From the NCBI RefSeq assembly GCF_023806085.1, contig NZ_JAMSLX010000014.1, positions 1 through 64,000 on the forward strand: DNA of 64,000 nucleotides, given 5' to 3'. The notes beneath the pieces were generated by a model. It saw only the letters and a program-made list of their open reading frames with translations, searched no databases and was not told where the DNA came from. The position numbers were made by a program, and so were the translations under genes. The stretch is from Hephaestia sp. MAHUQ-44 (GTDB lineage: Bacteria; Pseudomonadota; Alphaproteobacteria; Sphingomonadales; Sphingomonadaceae). The first letter of the stretch is position 1. Each line of letters starts with the position of its first letter. This document shows positions 39,237 to 48,938 of the stretch, in pieces.

Positions 39237-40610
39237 ATGATGTTGGCACGTTCCACGCTGTTCGCCGCGCTCGCGCTCGCGTCGTCCACCGCGCTCGCCC
39301 CCGCCGCGTTCGCGCAGGACAATTGGACCGTGCAGGAGCGCTGGGTGCGCGCACACGAGGCGTTCCTTGCCAGCGAGACGCTTCAGGGCCGCGGCAGCGC
39401 GACGCGCGACGAGGCGATCGCCGCTGCCTATGTCGCCTCGCAATTCGAAGGCTATGGGCTCAGCCACGCGCCGGGGATGGACAGCTATTTCCAGAAGGCG
39501 ACGATCGTCCGGCCCCACGCAACCGGCCCGGCGCAATTGTCGATCAACGGCAAGGCGATCGCGACGGCGCCGACGGTGCTCAGTGCACCGGGCACCCATG
39601 TCGCGGGCAAGATGGCGGTCGCCAAATCGGCCGATCCCACCGCGCTTCCCCAGGCCGATGTCGTGCTGGTCGGCGCCGCCGATGCCGAACCGATGGCGCT
39701 CTACCGCGCGGCGATGCAAAACAAGGTCAAGCTGCTGATCTTGCGCGAGAGCGAGGCGAGCCGCGACCTCTATTCCAAAATGGGTGGCGCACCGCGCCTG
39801 CCCGCCTATCTCGAAGGCGAGGCGCCGCGCGCCCGTACCGCGATCGCGACCCTGCCCGGCACCGCCTTCGATGCGCTCGCGAAGCAGCGCAGCGCAACCG
39901 TCGAGCTCAGCCTGCCCTCGAAAGAGGACAAGGCCATCACCACCAACGCGATCGGCTATCTCGTGGGCAGCGATCCCGGCGCGGGCACTTTGCTGTTCAC
40001 CGCGCATCTCGATCATCTCGGCGTCCAGCCCGACGGCACGGTGATGTACGGCGCCAATGACGACGCGTCGGGCACCACCGCGGTGCTCGAAATCGCGCGC
40101 GCGCTCGCGTCGGGCAAACAGCCGAAGCGCAGCATCCTGTTCGTGTGCTACGGCAGCGAAGAGATCGGGCTCTACGGCTCCAAATATTTCGCCGAGCACC
40201 CGCCGGTCCCGCTCGATCAGATCATCGCCAATATCGAATTCGAGATGATCGGCGCGCAGGACCCCAAGCTGCCCAAGGACACGCTGATGATGACGGGCTA
40301 TGAACGCTCGAACCTCGGCGAGACGATCAAGGCGCATGGTGGGCTGGTGGCGGCCGATCCCTATCCCGAGCAGAACTTCTTCCAGCGCTCGGACAATTAC
40401 TCGCTCGCGCTCAAGGGCATCGTTGCCCACACTTTCTCGGGCTGGGCGGTGACGCCGACCTATCACGATAGGAGCGATACGTTCGAGAATATCGACTTCG
40501 ATTTCATGACCAAGGCGATCCAGTCCTTGATCGAACCGATGCGCTGGCTCGCCGACGGCGATTTCAAGCCCGAATGGAAGCCCGGCGGGCAGCCGAAAGC
40601 GGGGGAATAA
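39237..40610 (+). CDS. Secreted M28-family zinc metallopeptidase
   Basis: The 457-residue protein has a Sec signal peptide ending about AFA-QD (residue 26), an inserted PA-like region, and an M28 peptidase domain. The di-zinc ligands appear in order as FTAHLDHLG, GANDDASGT, YGSEEIGLYG, NIEFEMIG and TYHDRSDTF, which gives His, Asp, Glu/Glu, Asp/Glu-equivalent and His. M28 enzymes act as aminopeptidases or related exopeptidases. It probably works in the periplasm or outside. AAAGGGG lies just before the ATG. It is 74 bp after nadE on the same strand and may share its transcript. Confidence 0.92.
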   Translation: MMLARSTLFAALALASSTALAPAAFAQDNWTVQERWVRAHEAFLASETLQGRGSATRDEAIAAAYVASQFEGYGLSHAPGMDSYFQKATIVRPHATGPAQLSINGKAIATAPTVLSAPGTHVAGKMAVAKSADPTALPQADVVLVGAADAEPMALYRAAMQNKVKLLILRESEASRDLYSKMGGAPRLPAYLEGEAPRARTAIATLPGTAFDALAKQRSATVELSLPSKEDKAITTNAIGYLVGSDPGAGTLLFTAHLDHLGVQPDGTVMYGANDDASGTTAVLEIARALASGKQPKRSILFVCYGSEEIGLYGSKYFAEHPPVPLDQIIANIEFEMIGAQDPKLPKDTLMMTGYERSNLGETIKAHGGLVAADPYPEQNFFQRSDNYSLALKGIVAHTFSGWAVTPTYHDRSDTFENIDFDFMTKAIQSLIEPMRWLADGDFKPEWKPGGQPKAGE

Positions 40611-40665
40611 TCCCTACCCCCTCATCGTCATGCCTGCCGGAGCTGTTCCGGGGGTGACGGCGCCC

Positions 40666-41199
40666 TCAGGGCACCTGCTGCTTCTCCAGCTTGCGCGCGA
40701 GCGTGCGGCGGTGCATCCCCAGCCGCCGCGCGGTCTCCGAGATGTTGAAATCGGTCTCGACCAGCACCTCGTGAATCCGCTCCCATTCGAGCGTCTTGAT
40801 CGAGGTGGTACGCGACGCGAGCGGTGCGCCGGCATCACCCTCCGCCTTGGCGAACGCCTGTTCGATATCGTCGGTGTTCGACGGCTTGACCAGATAATGC
40901 GAGGCGCCCAGCTTGATCGCCTCAACCGCGGTGGCAATGCTCGCATAGCCCGTCAGCACCACGATCCGCATCGCCCGCGAATGCGCGTGCAACCGCTCGA
41001 CGCACGGCAGCCCCGAACGCGTGCCGAGCTTGAGATCGACCACCGCATAGCCCGGCGTCGCGCGCGCGAGGATCGCCTCCATCGCCTGCGCATCGGCGGC
41101 ATGATCGACGCGATAGCCGCGCCGCTGGAACGACCGCGTCAGCGCGCGGGCGAAATCCATATCGTCCTCGACGATCAGCAGATGGCGTTCATCGGACAT
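40666..41199 (-). CDS. regA: RegA/PrrA/ActR-type redox response regulator
   Basis: The 177-residue product has a receiver domain with the acidic pocket EDD (11-13) and phospho-accepting Asp55 (VVDLKLG), followed by the short Fis-type DNA-binding domain with ISETARRLGMHRRTLARKL near the C-terminus. The length and the LGASHYLVKPSNTDDIEQAF stretch are characteristic of RegA/PrrA/ActR. The ATG at 41199 overlaps regB by 11 bases. RegA regulators control respiration, terminal oxidases and other redox functions in alphaproteobacteria. Its place behind cyoABCD suggests it controls, among other targets, this oxidase (inference). Confidence 0.93.
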   Translation of the reverse strand: MSDERHLLIVEDDMDFARALTRSFQRRGYRVDHAADAQAMEAILARATPGYAVVDLKLGTRSGLPCVERLHAHSRAMRIVVLTGYASIATAVEAIKLGASHYLVKPSNTDDIEQAFAKAEGDAGAPLASRTTSIKTLEWERIHEVLVETDFNISETARRLGMHRRTLARKLEKQQVP

Positions 41200-42508
41200 C
41201 CTCGGCCTCCTTGGCGAGTTCGATCGCGGCAATCGGCAGATCGAGCCTGACCACCGCGCCGCCGCGTGCGCGATTATGCGCACTCACCCGGCCACCAAGC
41301 TTACGCATCACGTTGGTGACAAGAAACAGCCCCAGCCCGCCGCCGGGGCGCCCCTTGGTCGAATGGTACGGCCGCCCGATATTGGCAAGCATCTCGGGCG
41401 TAAAGCCCGGTCCTTCGTCGAGTATCTCGAACGCGAGCCGGCTGTCGTCGCGCTCGACCGCGAGCACGATCGCCTTGCGCGACGCATCGCGCGCATTGTC
41501 GAGCACGTTCCAGATCACCTGTTTGAGCGCGGCATCGGACACGATCCGCAGATCGGCCTGCACAACCGCCTGATCGCGCAGCAGCAGCGGGCGCCCCACA
41601 TTCTGCGCGCGCCATTCGTCGGCCAGCTCGCCAACGAACGCCGACAGCGTCGTCACCTTGGGGTTTTCGCCACGCGCCTCGCCCGCCGAAGTCAGGATGC
41701 CAGTCAGGATCGTCTTGCAGCGCGCGAGCGCACCCTGCATCTCGCGCAGATCCTCCGCGCGCTCGGCGTCGGCGAAATCGGCCATCTTCGCCCAATCGTT
41801 GAGCACCACCGACACCAGGGCGAGCGGCGTGCCGAGTTCATGTGCCGCCCCCGACGCGAGCAGCCCCATCCGCACGATATGATCCTCCTCCGCCGCCTGC
41901 TGGCGCATTGCCGCGAGCCGCGCATCGCGCGCGCGCAGATTGGCGTTGATCCGCGTCACGAAGAACACCAGCAGCACCGCGACCAGCACGAAACTGACGA
42001 GCGCACCGAGAATGTAGAGATCGATCCGCCCGATGCGAAAATATTCGGGCACGACCAGCGGGTGATAGGTCACCACCAGCAACACGAAACACCCGGCCGT
42101 CGCCGCCACCAGCACCCAGGCCGAGCGCGTATCGAGCAGGATCGCGCCCAGCACGACCTGGAGCAGGAACAGCGAGACGAAGGGATTGGTCGCGCCCCCG
42201 CTCAGATAGAGCAGCCCGGTCAGCGCGGCCATGTCGAGCAGCAGCCCGCCCAGCACCTCGGCATTGCGGATCGCCCCGGCACGCGCAAGCCGCGCGGTGC
42301 TGACGAGGTTGAGCGCCACCAACCCGCCAATGATCGCCACCATCGGCACCACCGGCACCACGACCTTCATGCCCAGCGTCACGATCAGGATCGTCGCGAG
42401 CTGGCCCGATACGGCGATCCAGCGCAGCATGATGAGCTGGCGGAAATTCTCGCGCCCTGCCCGATGCGGGGGACGCCCCACCGGGCCGGTCGCGCTCGTC
42501 ACTGTCAT
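41189..42508 (-). CDS. regB: RegB/PrrB/ActS-type redox sensor kinase
   Basis: The roughly 439-residue kinase has six hydrophobic segments. The ubiquinone-binding motif GGATNPF is at 104-110, the H-box has His223 in AAHELGTPLA, Cys264 (LARCKTIL) lies 41 residues after the His, and the ATPase domain has NVLDNARDAS and GGGLGLFLV. In Rhodobacter RegB the redox-active Cys lies about 40 residues after the phospho-His, so the redox switch looks conserved. The kinase senses quinone redox state at the membrane and phosphorylates RegA. I chose the ATG at 42508, which shares a base with the surf1 stop (TGATG) and has GGGGACGG before it; an ATG at 42532 would add 8 residues. Confidence 0.93.
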   Translation of the reverse strand: MTVTSATGPVGRPPHRAGRENFRQLIMLRWIAVSGQLATILIVTLGMKVVVPVVPMVAIIGGLVALNLVSTARLARAGAIRNAEVLGGLLLDMAALTGLLYLSGGATNPFVSLFLLQVVLGAILLDTRSAWVLVAATAGCFVLLVVTYHPLVVPEYFRIGRIDLYILGALVSFVLVAVLLVFFVTRINANLRARDARLAAMRQQAAEEDHIVRMGLLASGAAHELGTPLALVSVVLNDWAKMADFADAERAEDLREMQGALARCKTILTGILTSAGEARGENPKVTTLSAFVGELADEWRAQNVGRPLLLRDQAVVQADLRIVSDAALKQVIWNVLDNARDASRKAIVLAVERDDSRLAFEILDEGPGFTPEMLANIGRPYHSTKGRPGGGLGLFLVTNVMRKLGGRVSAHNRARGGAVVRLDLPIAAIELAKEAEDVR

Positions 42509-43290
42509 CACCGTCCCCGCCGCAATCGCCATTCGGATCGGAACAGGATGAACGCTCCACCCACACTCAGCAAGCCAAGCGCGAACCAGGTGAGCGCATA
42601 GATCAGGTGCGCGTTGCGGAAATGGACGACGGTCAGCCCGCCAACGGGAACCGCCGTCGGATCGGCCGCGCGATCGACATCGATGAAATAGGGCGCGACC
42701 GTACCCAATCGCTGCGCCTGCGCGATCGCGGCCACGTCACGCGAATACCAGCGATCGCCGGCGGGATCGTTGCGGCGCAGGAACGCACCGCCCGGTTCGG
42801 ACATGCGCAGCAGACCGGTGACGCGGTGGATGCCCGCAGGCGGCGCGAGCAGCGTGGGGTTCTCCGCCTGCGCCTGGCTGACGAAACCGCGATTGACGAG
42901 CAGTGTAAAACCCCGCGTCGCGAACGGGCTCAGCACCCAGAAGCCCGGCCCGCGTTCGGTGTTCGCGAGCACCAACGTGGCGCCGGGGCGATACTGCCCT
43001 TCAACCGCGACATGGCGATACGCCGCGCTTTGATCGGTAACCGATCCCCATTGCGCGGGCCCCGGCGCGGCCACCGGCGGCGCGTGAACGCGCGCCTCGA
43101 CCCGCGCGATCAGATCGAGCTTCCAGTGCAAACGCTCGACCTGCCATATGCCAAGCGCAACGAACCCGGCGATCAGCGTAGCGAAACCCGCCGCCAGCAA
43201 CGCCAGCACGACCGGCGATCGCGGGCCGCGCGCGGCGCGGTCGCGCGGGGGAGACGGCGGCGCCCGATCGGGGCGGCCGCCCCTGCTCAC
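42508..43290 (-). CDS. SURF1-family cytochrome oxidase assembly protein
   Basis: The 260-residue inner-membrane protein has one helix near the N-terminus (about 27-47), a periplasmic domain and a second helix near the C-terminus (about 228-248). Family motifs are visible: LGIWQVERLHWKLDLIARV, LLVNRGFV and FRNAHLIYALTWFALGL. SURF1 proteins aid haem insertion into haem-copper oxidases. The gene overlaps cyoD by 4 bases and regB by 1, so it belongs to the cyo operon and most likely serves this quinol oxidase. Confidence 0.93.
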   Translation of the reverse strand: MSRGGRPDRAPPSPPRDRAARGPRSPVVLALLAAGFATLIAGFVALGIWQVERLHWKLDLIARVEARVHAPPVAAPGPAQWGSVTDQSAAYRHVAVEGQYRPGATLVLANTERGPGFWVLSPFATRGFTLLVNRGFVSQAQAENPTLLAPPAGIHRVTGLLRMSEPGGAFLRRNDPAGDRWYSRDVAAIAQAQRLGTVAPYFIDVDRAADPTAVPVGGLTVVHFRNAHLIYALTWFALGLLSVGGAFILFRSEWRLRRGR

Positions 43291-43673
43291 GGCAAGGCGC
43301 TCGCGGCTTCGGCGGTCATCGGCATCATGTTGATGTTCAGATGATGCATCACCCAGATCGACCCCGCCAGCGCGATGACAACGAGCACGATCGTGAAGAT
43401 CAGCGCCAGCATCGTCCAGCCGCCTTCCGATCTGGTGTTCATGTGGAGGAAGTAGACCATGTGGACGATGATCTGGACGAAGGCGAAGGCAAGGATGACC
43501 AGCGCCGCGACGGCGCGATCGGCAATCGCCCCCGTCATCACGATCCAGAACGGGATCGCCGTCAGCACCACCGACAGGCCGAAACCGGTCAGGTAACTGC
43601 GCAAACTGCCCTGCGCGGCGCCGCCATGTTCGTCATAGGCCGCCTTGCGGGCGGGGGCGGTGTCGGTGCGCAT
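43287..43673 (-). CDS. cyoD: Cytochrome bo3 ubiquinol oxidase subunit IV
   Basis: The 128-residue protein has three membrane helices, with the CyoD pattern GSLRSYLTGFGLSVVLTAIPF and ILAFAFVQIIVHMVYFLHMN. It supports assembly of the CuB site and complex stability. The ATG shares a base with the cyoC stop (TGATG), which fixes the start inside a longer open frame. Confidence 0.95.
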   Translation of the reverse strand: MRTDTAPARKAAYDEHGGAAQGSLRSYLTGFGLSVVLTAIPFWIVMTGAIADRAVAALVILAFAFVQIIVHMVYFLHMNTRSEGGWTMLALIFTIVLVVIALAGSIWVMHHLNINMMPMTAEAASALP

Positions 43674-44302
43674 CACAGCACTCCCATCAGATAAACGAAG
43701 GTGAAGACGCCGATCCAGACCACATCGAGGAAATGCCAGAACATCGACAGGCACAAGACGCGGCGCCGGTTGGCAGGCATCAGCCCGTGGCGCGCGATCT
43801 GGATCATCAATGTCACCATCCAGATGATCCCGAAGGTGACGTGCAGCCCGTGGGTGCCGACCAGCGTGAAGAATGCCGACAGGAAGCCGCTGGTCGACGG
43901 CCCCGCGCCGATCGAGATCAGATGCGCGAATTCGTAAAGTTCGATCCCCAGAAACGCGAGCCCGAACAGCCCCGTCACCGCGAGCCAGCCCTGCGTCGCA
44001 CCCTGCCGCCCCTTCTCCATCGCGAGCACCGCGAAGCCATAGGTAATCGACGAGAACAACAGCATCGCGGTGTTGAGCGCGATCAGTGGCAACTCGAACA
44101 ATTCGCGCGGCCCCGGCCCACCGGCAAAACTGGTGCCGAGCACAGCATAGGTCGCGAACAGGACGGCAAAGATGAAGCAATCGCTCATCAGATACAGCCA
44201 GAAGCCGAGCAGCGTGCTGCCGCCTTCGGCACTATGTTCCTCGTCGCGAACGTAGAATTCGGGAACGTCCGCGCTCGGTGCAGAGATCGCCTGGGTGGTC
44301 AT
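43673..44302 (-). CDS. cyoC: Cytochrome bo3 ubiquinol oxidase subunit III
   Basis: The 209-residue protein has five membrane helices, typical of quinol-oxidase subunit III. Motifs include [26 protein letters not shown], the helix containing [17 protein letters not shown], and a C-terminal [21 protein letters not shown]. The acidic residue in the FLGIELYEF segment is the conserved one near the proton-entry side. A 5-bp gap separates it from cyoB. The ATG at 44302 is preferred to longer frames because it begins at the conserved N-terminus. Confidence 0.95.
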   Translation of the reverse strand: MTTQAISAPSADVPEFYVRDEEHSAEGGSTLLGFWLYLMSDCFIFAVLFATYAVLGTSFAGGPGPRELFELPLIALNTAMLLFSSITYGFAVLAMEKGRQGATQGWLAVTGLFGLAFLGIELYEFAHLISIGAGPSTSGFLSAFFTLVGTHGLHVTFGIIWMVTLMIQIARHGLMPANRRRVLCLSMFWHFLDVVWIGVFTFVYLMGVL

Positions 44303-44307
44303 ACGGA

Positions 44308-46311
44308 TCAGCCTTGCGTCGCGAGTTGCGCGGTGCGTGCGGCTTCGATGCGCACCACCTCGTCTTCGGGAATGTGGAAATCGCGGGCGTAATTGAACGT
44401 GTGTACGATCGCCGTGCCGATCAGCCCTGCGAAACTCACCGCCGCGAGCCACCAGATGTGCCACACCAGCGCGAACCCGATGACGAGGCTGAGCATCGCG
44501 AGCACGAATCCGGCCGCCGTATTCCTGGGCATGTGGATCGCGCGGAAGCCCTCGGTCGGCCGCTGGTAGCCGCGATTCTTCATATCCCACCACGCATCAT
44601 GATCGTAGACCACCGGCGTGAACGCGAAATTGTAATCGGGCGGCGGCGACGAGGTCGACCATTCGAGCGTCCGGCCGCCCCAGGGATCACCGGTCGGATC
44701 GCGTAGTTTGTCGCGGTTCCTGATGCTGACCGCGAACTGGATCAACATGCAGGCGATGCCGCCCGCGATCAGCACCGCGCCCACCGCGGCGATCTCGAAC
44801 CAAATTTGCAGCCCTGCATCCTGAAAATGGCGCAGGCGACGCGTGATGCCCATCAGGCCGAGCACGTAGAGCGGCATGAAGGCGAGGTAGAAACCCGACA
44901 CCCACAACCAGAACGAGCGCTTGCCCCATTTGGTATCGAGCTTGAAACCGGTCGCCTTGGGCCACCAATAATTGATCGCCGCGAACAGCCCGAACAGCAC
45001 GCCGCCGATGATAACGTTGTGGAAATGCGCGATCAGGAACAGCGAATTGTGGAGCACGAAATCGGCCGGTGGCACCGCGAGCATCACCCCCGTCATTCCG
45101 CCGATCACGAAGGTCAGCATGAAGGCGATCGTCCACATCATCGGCAGTTCGAACCGGATCCGGCCACGATACATCGTGAACAGCCAGTTGAAGATCTTGG
45201 CGCCGGTCGGGATCGAGATGATCATCGTCGTGATCCCGAAGAACGAGTTCACGCTCGCGCCCGAGCCCATCGTGAAGAAGTGGTGGAGCCAGACGAGGTA
45301 CGACAGGATCGTGATGACGATCGTGGCGTAGACCATCGACGAATAGCCGAACAGCCGCTTGCCCGTGAAGGTCGGCACAACCTCCGAATAGACGCCGAAC
45401 AGCGGCAGGACGAGGATGTACACCTCCGGATGGCCCCAGATCCAGATCAGGTTCACGTACATCATGGGGTTGCCGCCCAGGGTGTTGGTGAAGAAGTGGA
45501 AATCGAGATAGCGATCGAGGCTCAAGAGCACGAGCGTCGCGGTCAGCACCGGGAAGACGGCGACGATCAGAACGTTGGTGCACAGCGCGGTCCAGGTGAA
45601 GACGGGCATCTTCATCAGCGCCATGCCCGGCGCGCGCATCTTGACGATCGTGGCGAGCAGATTGATCCCCGACAGCAAGGTGCCGACGCCGGCTATCTGG
45701 AGCCCCCAGATGTAATAATCGACACCGACATCGGGCGAGAATTCGAGCCCCGACAGCGGCGGATAGGCCAACCAGCCGGTGCGCGCATATTCGCCGACGA
45801 ACAGCGAGATCATCGTCAGCACCGCGCCCGATGCGGTCATCCAGAAGCTGAAATTGTTGAGGAACGGAAACGCGACATCGCGCGCGCCGATCTGCAGGGG
45901 GACGATATAGTTCATCAACCCCGTGATGAGCGGCATCGCGACGAAGAAGATCATGATCACGCCGTGCGCGGTGAAGATCTGGTCATAATGTTCGGCGGGC
46001 AGATAGCCCTGGTTGCTGCCGAACGCGATCGCCTGTTGCGCGCGCATCATCAGCGCGTCGGAAAAACCGCGCAGCAGCATGATGATGCCCAGCACCATGT
46101 ACATGATGCCGATCTTCTTGTGATCGATCGTGGTGATCCAGTCGCGCCACAGCATCCCCCACCAGCGCATCCAGGTGATGACGCCCACCACAGCCAACCC
46201 GCCGAGCACGACGCCGATGAAGGTGACGACGAGGATCGGCTCGTGAAACGGCAGCGCGTCAAGCGTGAGACGACCGAAAATCGGGCTGTCGACGGGGGGA
46301 AGCTGAATCAT
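44308..46311 (-). CDS. cyoB: Cytochrome bo3 ubiquinol oxidase subunit I
   Basis: The 667-residue catalytic subunit carries low-spin haem, high-spin haem and CuB and pumps protons while reducing O2 with ubiquinol electrons. Conserved parts include [26 protein letters not shown] (haem ligand His), [12 protein letters not shown] (CuB His and the Tyr-His cross-link region), HHFFTMG, and [13 protein letters not shown]. The ATG at 46311 is taken as start; a GTG at 46326 overlaps the cyoA stop by 4 bases and would add five residues, so it is a real alternative. Confidence 0.96.
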   Translation of the reverse strand: MIQLPPVDSPIFGRLTLDALPFHEPILVVTFIGVVLGGLAVVGVITWMRWWGMLWRDWITTIDHKKIGIMYMVLGIIMLLRGFSDALMMRAQQAIAFGSNQGYLPAEHYDQIFTAHGVIMIFFVAMPLITGLMNYIVPLQIGARDVAFPFLNNFSFWMTASGAVLTMISLFVGEYARTGWLAYPPLSGLEFSPDVGVDYYIWGLQIAGVGTLLSGINLLATIVKMRAPGMALMKMPVFTWTALCTNVLIVAVFPVLTATLVLLSLDRYLDFHFFTNTLGGNPMMYVNLIWIWGHPEVYILVLPLFGVYSEVVPTFTGKRLFGYSSMVYATIVITILSYLVWLHHFFTMGSGASVNSFFGITTMIISIPTGAKIFNWLFTMYRGRIRFELPMMWTIAFMLTFVIGGMTGVMLAVPPADFVLHNSLFLIAHFHNVIIGGVLFGLFAAINYWWPKATGFKLDTKWGKRSFWLWVSGFYLAFMPLYVLGLMGITRRLRHFQDAGLQIWFEIAAVGAVLIAGGIACMLIQFAVSIRNRDKLRDPTGDPWGGRTLEWSTSSPPPDYNFAFTPVVYDHDAWWDMKNRGYQRPTEGFRAIHMPRNTAAGFVLAMLSLVIGFALVWHIWWLAAVSFAGLIGTAIVHTFNYARDFHIPEDEVVRIEAARTAQLATQG

Positions 46312-46322
46312 GGCACTCGGGC

Positions 46323-47432
46323 TCACAAAGGCTGACGATCTTGCGCGGAAAGCGCTTTCGCGGAACGGGCGATGCGCGCCTGTTCAGCAGGCGGGACAAG
46401 CCCCGCACCGGCGATCGGCTGCGTCGTGCTGAGCGCGGGCGCCGAGAAACGGACCGTCGGCGGCGGCGCATGATGGTCCGCCGTGACGTGTCCGGCGGCG
46501 GCGCGCATATCCTTCGCCATGATATCGTTCATGCAGGGCGCGCCCGGCGCAACGCACATGTTGAGTGCGGCGGTGTAGAGCCCCGGCTCGACGTCCGCAA
46601 AGCGCGTCACCGGCACATTTTCGCTCGGCTTGAGCAGATCGAGATAGGTCGCGCTGTCGAGGGTCCGGTCGCTGGCGCGCGCCTCGGCGATCCACCGATC
46701 GAACCCGCCGCCGGACAGGCCATGGAACTTGAAGCGCATCCCCGAGAAGCCCGCGCCCGAATAATTGGCCGAGAAGCCGTCATAGACACCGGGCGCGTTG
46801 ATCACCGCGTGGAGCTTGGTTTCCATCCCCGGCATCGCGTAAATCTGGCCGGCGAGCGCGGGGATATAGAAGGAGTTCATCACCGACGAGGCGGTGATCT
46901 TGAACACGATCGGCCGATCGACCGGCGCGGCCATGTCGTTGACCGTCGCGACGCCATATTCGGGATAGAGGAACAGCCATTTCCAGTCGAGCGCGACCAC
47001 CTCGACCTCAAGCGGCTTGACCGCGGGGTTGACCGCACGATCGCTCGCGATGCGCGAAATCGGGCGATACGGATCGAGCATATGCGTGCCCAGCCAGGTC
47101 ACCGCCCCCAGACAGATGATGATCAGCAGCGGCACCGCCCAGATCACGAGTTCGAGCTTGGTCGAATGATCCCAATCGGGCGCGTAGGTCGCTTCCTTGT
47201 TCGACTCGCGATAGCGCCAGGCGAACCAGACGATCAGCACCATCACCGGGATGATGATTAGCAGCATCAGCACAACCGAGATGACAAGCAGGTCACGTTG
47301 CTGCGCCGCAACATCACCCGCAGGGGCGAGCACCACTGCACTACAGCCCGCGAGCAATGCTGAAACTCCGGTGATCGTCAGGGCTTTTGCGCAGGATTCC
47401 AGCCGGCGCGCGATAGCACATATCCGAATCAT
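46323..47432 (-). CDS. cyoA: Cytochrome bo3 ubiquinol oxidase subunit II (lipoprotein)
   Basis: The 369-residue protein has a lipoprotein signal with lipobox LLAGC (Cys30), two membrane helices (about 48-72 and 94-115) and a periplasmic cupredoxin domain. The domain contains [19 protein letters not shown] and [21 protein letters not shown] but lacks the CuA ligands, as expected for a quinol oxidase. The C-terminus is longer than in E. coli CyoA and ends in a Pro/Ala-rich tail. It is the first gene of cyoABCD-surf1-regB-regA. A 19-bp perfect palindrome lies 35-53 bp upstream of the start. Confidence 0.95.
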   Translation of the reverse strand: MIRICAIARRLESCAKALTITGVSALLAGCSAVVLAPAGDVAAQQRDLLVISVVLMLLIIIPVMVLIVWFAWRYRESNKEATYAPDWDHSTKLELVIWAVPLLIIICLGAVTWLGTHMLDPYRPISRIASDRAVNPAVKPLEVEVVALDWKWLFLYPEYGVATVNDMAAPVDRPIVFKITASSVMNSFYIPALAGQIYAMPGMETKLHAVINAPGVYDGFSANYSGAGFSGMRFKFHGLSGGGFDRWIAEARASDRTLDSATYLDLLKPSENVPVTRFADVEPGLYTAALNMCVAPGAPCMNDIMAKDMRAAAGHVTADHHAPPPTVRFSAPALSTTQPIAGAGLVPPAEQARIARSAKALSAQDRQPL

Positions 47433-47466
47433 AGCTGCCGCTTACGCTCCTTCCTGTCACGTGCCC

Positions 47467-47485
47467 ATTGGACAGTTTGTCCAAT
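47467..47485. promoter_or_regulatory. Perfect 19-bp operator-like palindrome upstream of cyoA
   Basis: ATTGGACAGTTTGTCCAAT consists of perfect 8-bp arms around a 3-bp centre. It lies in the 162-bp divergent region between cyoA and the MHS permease, about 35-53 bp before the cyoA start. The form fits a dimeric repressor of TetR or GntR type. No such regulator lies next to it. Confidence 0.6.
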
Positions 47486-47594
47486 CCTGTTGCGAGTGCG
47501 AAGGTGGTATTCCGCCGCCCAATGGATCGTATTGCCCGCGCCGCGCGCTTGTGACCGTCGCCCGCGCGACCGAGTTGATGTAGAGGGTTATAGC

Positions 47595-48935
47595 ATGAGC
47601 GCAGCCGCTTCCGATTCGCCATCGCTTGAGCGCGGCGGCCAGGTCGCCAACGCACGAGGCGCGCAGATCGCCCCGAGCGAGATCGCGATCGGCGTCATTA
47701 TCGGGCGAACCTCCGAATTTTTCGATTTTTTCGTCTACGCGATCGCCTCGGTGCTGGTGTTCCCGGCCTATATCTTTCCGTTCGCCGATCCGCTGACGGG
47801 GACGCTCTATTCGTTCGCCTTGTTCGCGCTCGCCTTCGTCGCGCGGCCGTTCGGCACGCTGATCTTCATGTGGGTCGATCGCCATCACGGCCGCGGCACC
47901 AAGCTGACGATCGCGCTGTTCCTGCTTGGCGTGTCGACGGTGTCGGTGGCCTTCCTGCCGAGCTATGCCAACGCCGGGATAGCGACGATCATCCTGCTCG
48001 GGCTGCTCAGGATCGGCCAGGGCGTTGCGCTGGGCGGCGCGTGGGACGGGCTCGCCTCGTTGCTCGCGCTCAACGCGCCCGAAAACAAGCGCGGCTGGTA
48101 TGCGATGGTGCCGCAACTGGGTGCGCCGCTCGGGCTGATCGTGGCCAGCGCATTGTTCGCCTATTTCGCGATGAACCTGTCGGCGGCCGATTTCCTGTCG
48201 TGGGGCTGGCGCTACCCGTTCTTCTGCGCGTTCGCGATCAACGTGGTCGCGCTGTTCGCGCGGCTGCGGATCGTCTCGACCCCCGATTTCGAGCGGCTGT
48301 TCGAGAGTCGCGAACTCCAGCCGTCGCGGGTGCGCGATACCGTCGCCAGGCAGGGCCGCACGATCGTGATCGGAGCGTTCGCGCCGCTCGCGAGCTTCGC
48401 GATGTTCCATATGGTGACGGTGTTCCCGCTGTCGTGGGTGTTCCTGTTCACCGGCGAGTCGCCCGCGCGCTTCCTGGTGATCGAGTCGGTCGCGGCCGCG
48501 TTCGGCGTGGTCGCGATCGTCGCCTCGGGCTACCTCGCCGATCGGTTCGGGCGGCGCAACCTGCTGGGCGCATCGGCGGCAGCGATCGCGGTGTTCAGCG
48601 GCTTCGCTCCCCAGTTGCTCGACATGGGCGACGTGGGCGAGATCACCTATATGATCGTCGGTTTCGTGCTGCTCGGACTATCGTTCGGCCAGTCCTCGGG
48701 GGTCGTCGCCTCGCACTTCGCGACGCCGTTCCGCTATACCGGCTCAGCGCTGACCTCGGACATCGCATGGCTGTTCGGCGCCGGGTTCGCGCCGTTCTGG
48801 GCGCTGGTGCTCGCGGCCTATTTCGGCATCCTCGCCGCCGGCCTCTATCTGCTCTCGGGCGCGATCGCGACGCTGGCGGTGCTGTGGATCAGCAAGACGC
48901 TGGCGGTCGACAACTTCCAGAAGAGTCAGGACTAA
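47595..48935 (+). CDS. MFS permease, metabolite:H+ symporter (MHS)-like
   Basis: The 446-residue protein has 12 predicted membrane segments. The first helix has IGRTSEFFDFFVYAIASVLVFP, and ARPFGTLIFMWVDRHHGRG matches the sugar-porter-like loop motif of MHS relatives of KgtP/ProP/ShiA. A second loop motif appears as YLADRFGRRNLL. The substrate is unknown; family members carry organic acids, osmolytes or shikimate with protons. The ATG at 47595 has AGAGGG before it and starts a typical N-terminus; upstream in-frame starts would place the gene over the palindrome. It converges on the RND outer-membrane gene with 3 bp between stops. Confidence 0.87.
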   Translation: MSAAASDSPSLERGGQVANARGAQIAPSEIAIGVIIGRTSEFFDFFVYAIASVLVFPAYIFPFADPLTGTLYSFALFALAFVARPFGTLIFMWVDRHHGRGTKLTIALFLLGVSTVSVAFLPSYANAGIATIILLGLLRIGQGVALGGAWDGLASLLALNAPENKRGWYAMVPQLGAPLGLIVASALFAYFAMNLSAADFLSWGWRYPFFCAFAINVVALFARLRIVSTPDFERLFESRELQPSRVRDTVARQGRTIVIGAFAPLASFAMFHMVTVFPLSWVFLFTGESPARFLVIESVAAAFGVVAIVASGYLADRFGRRNLLGASAAAIAVFSGFAPQLLDMGDVGEITYMIVGFVLLGLSFGQSSGVVASHFATPFRYTGSALTSDIAWLFGAGFAPFWALVLAAYFGILAAGLYLLSGAIATLAVLWISKTLAVDNFQKSQD

Positions 48936-48938
48936 GCT

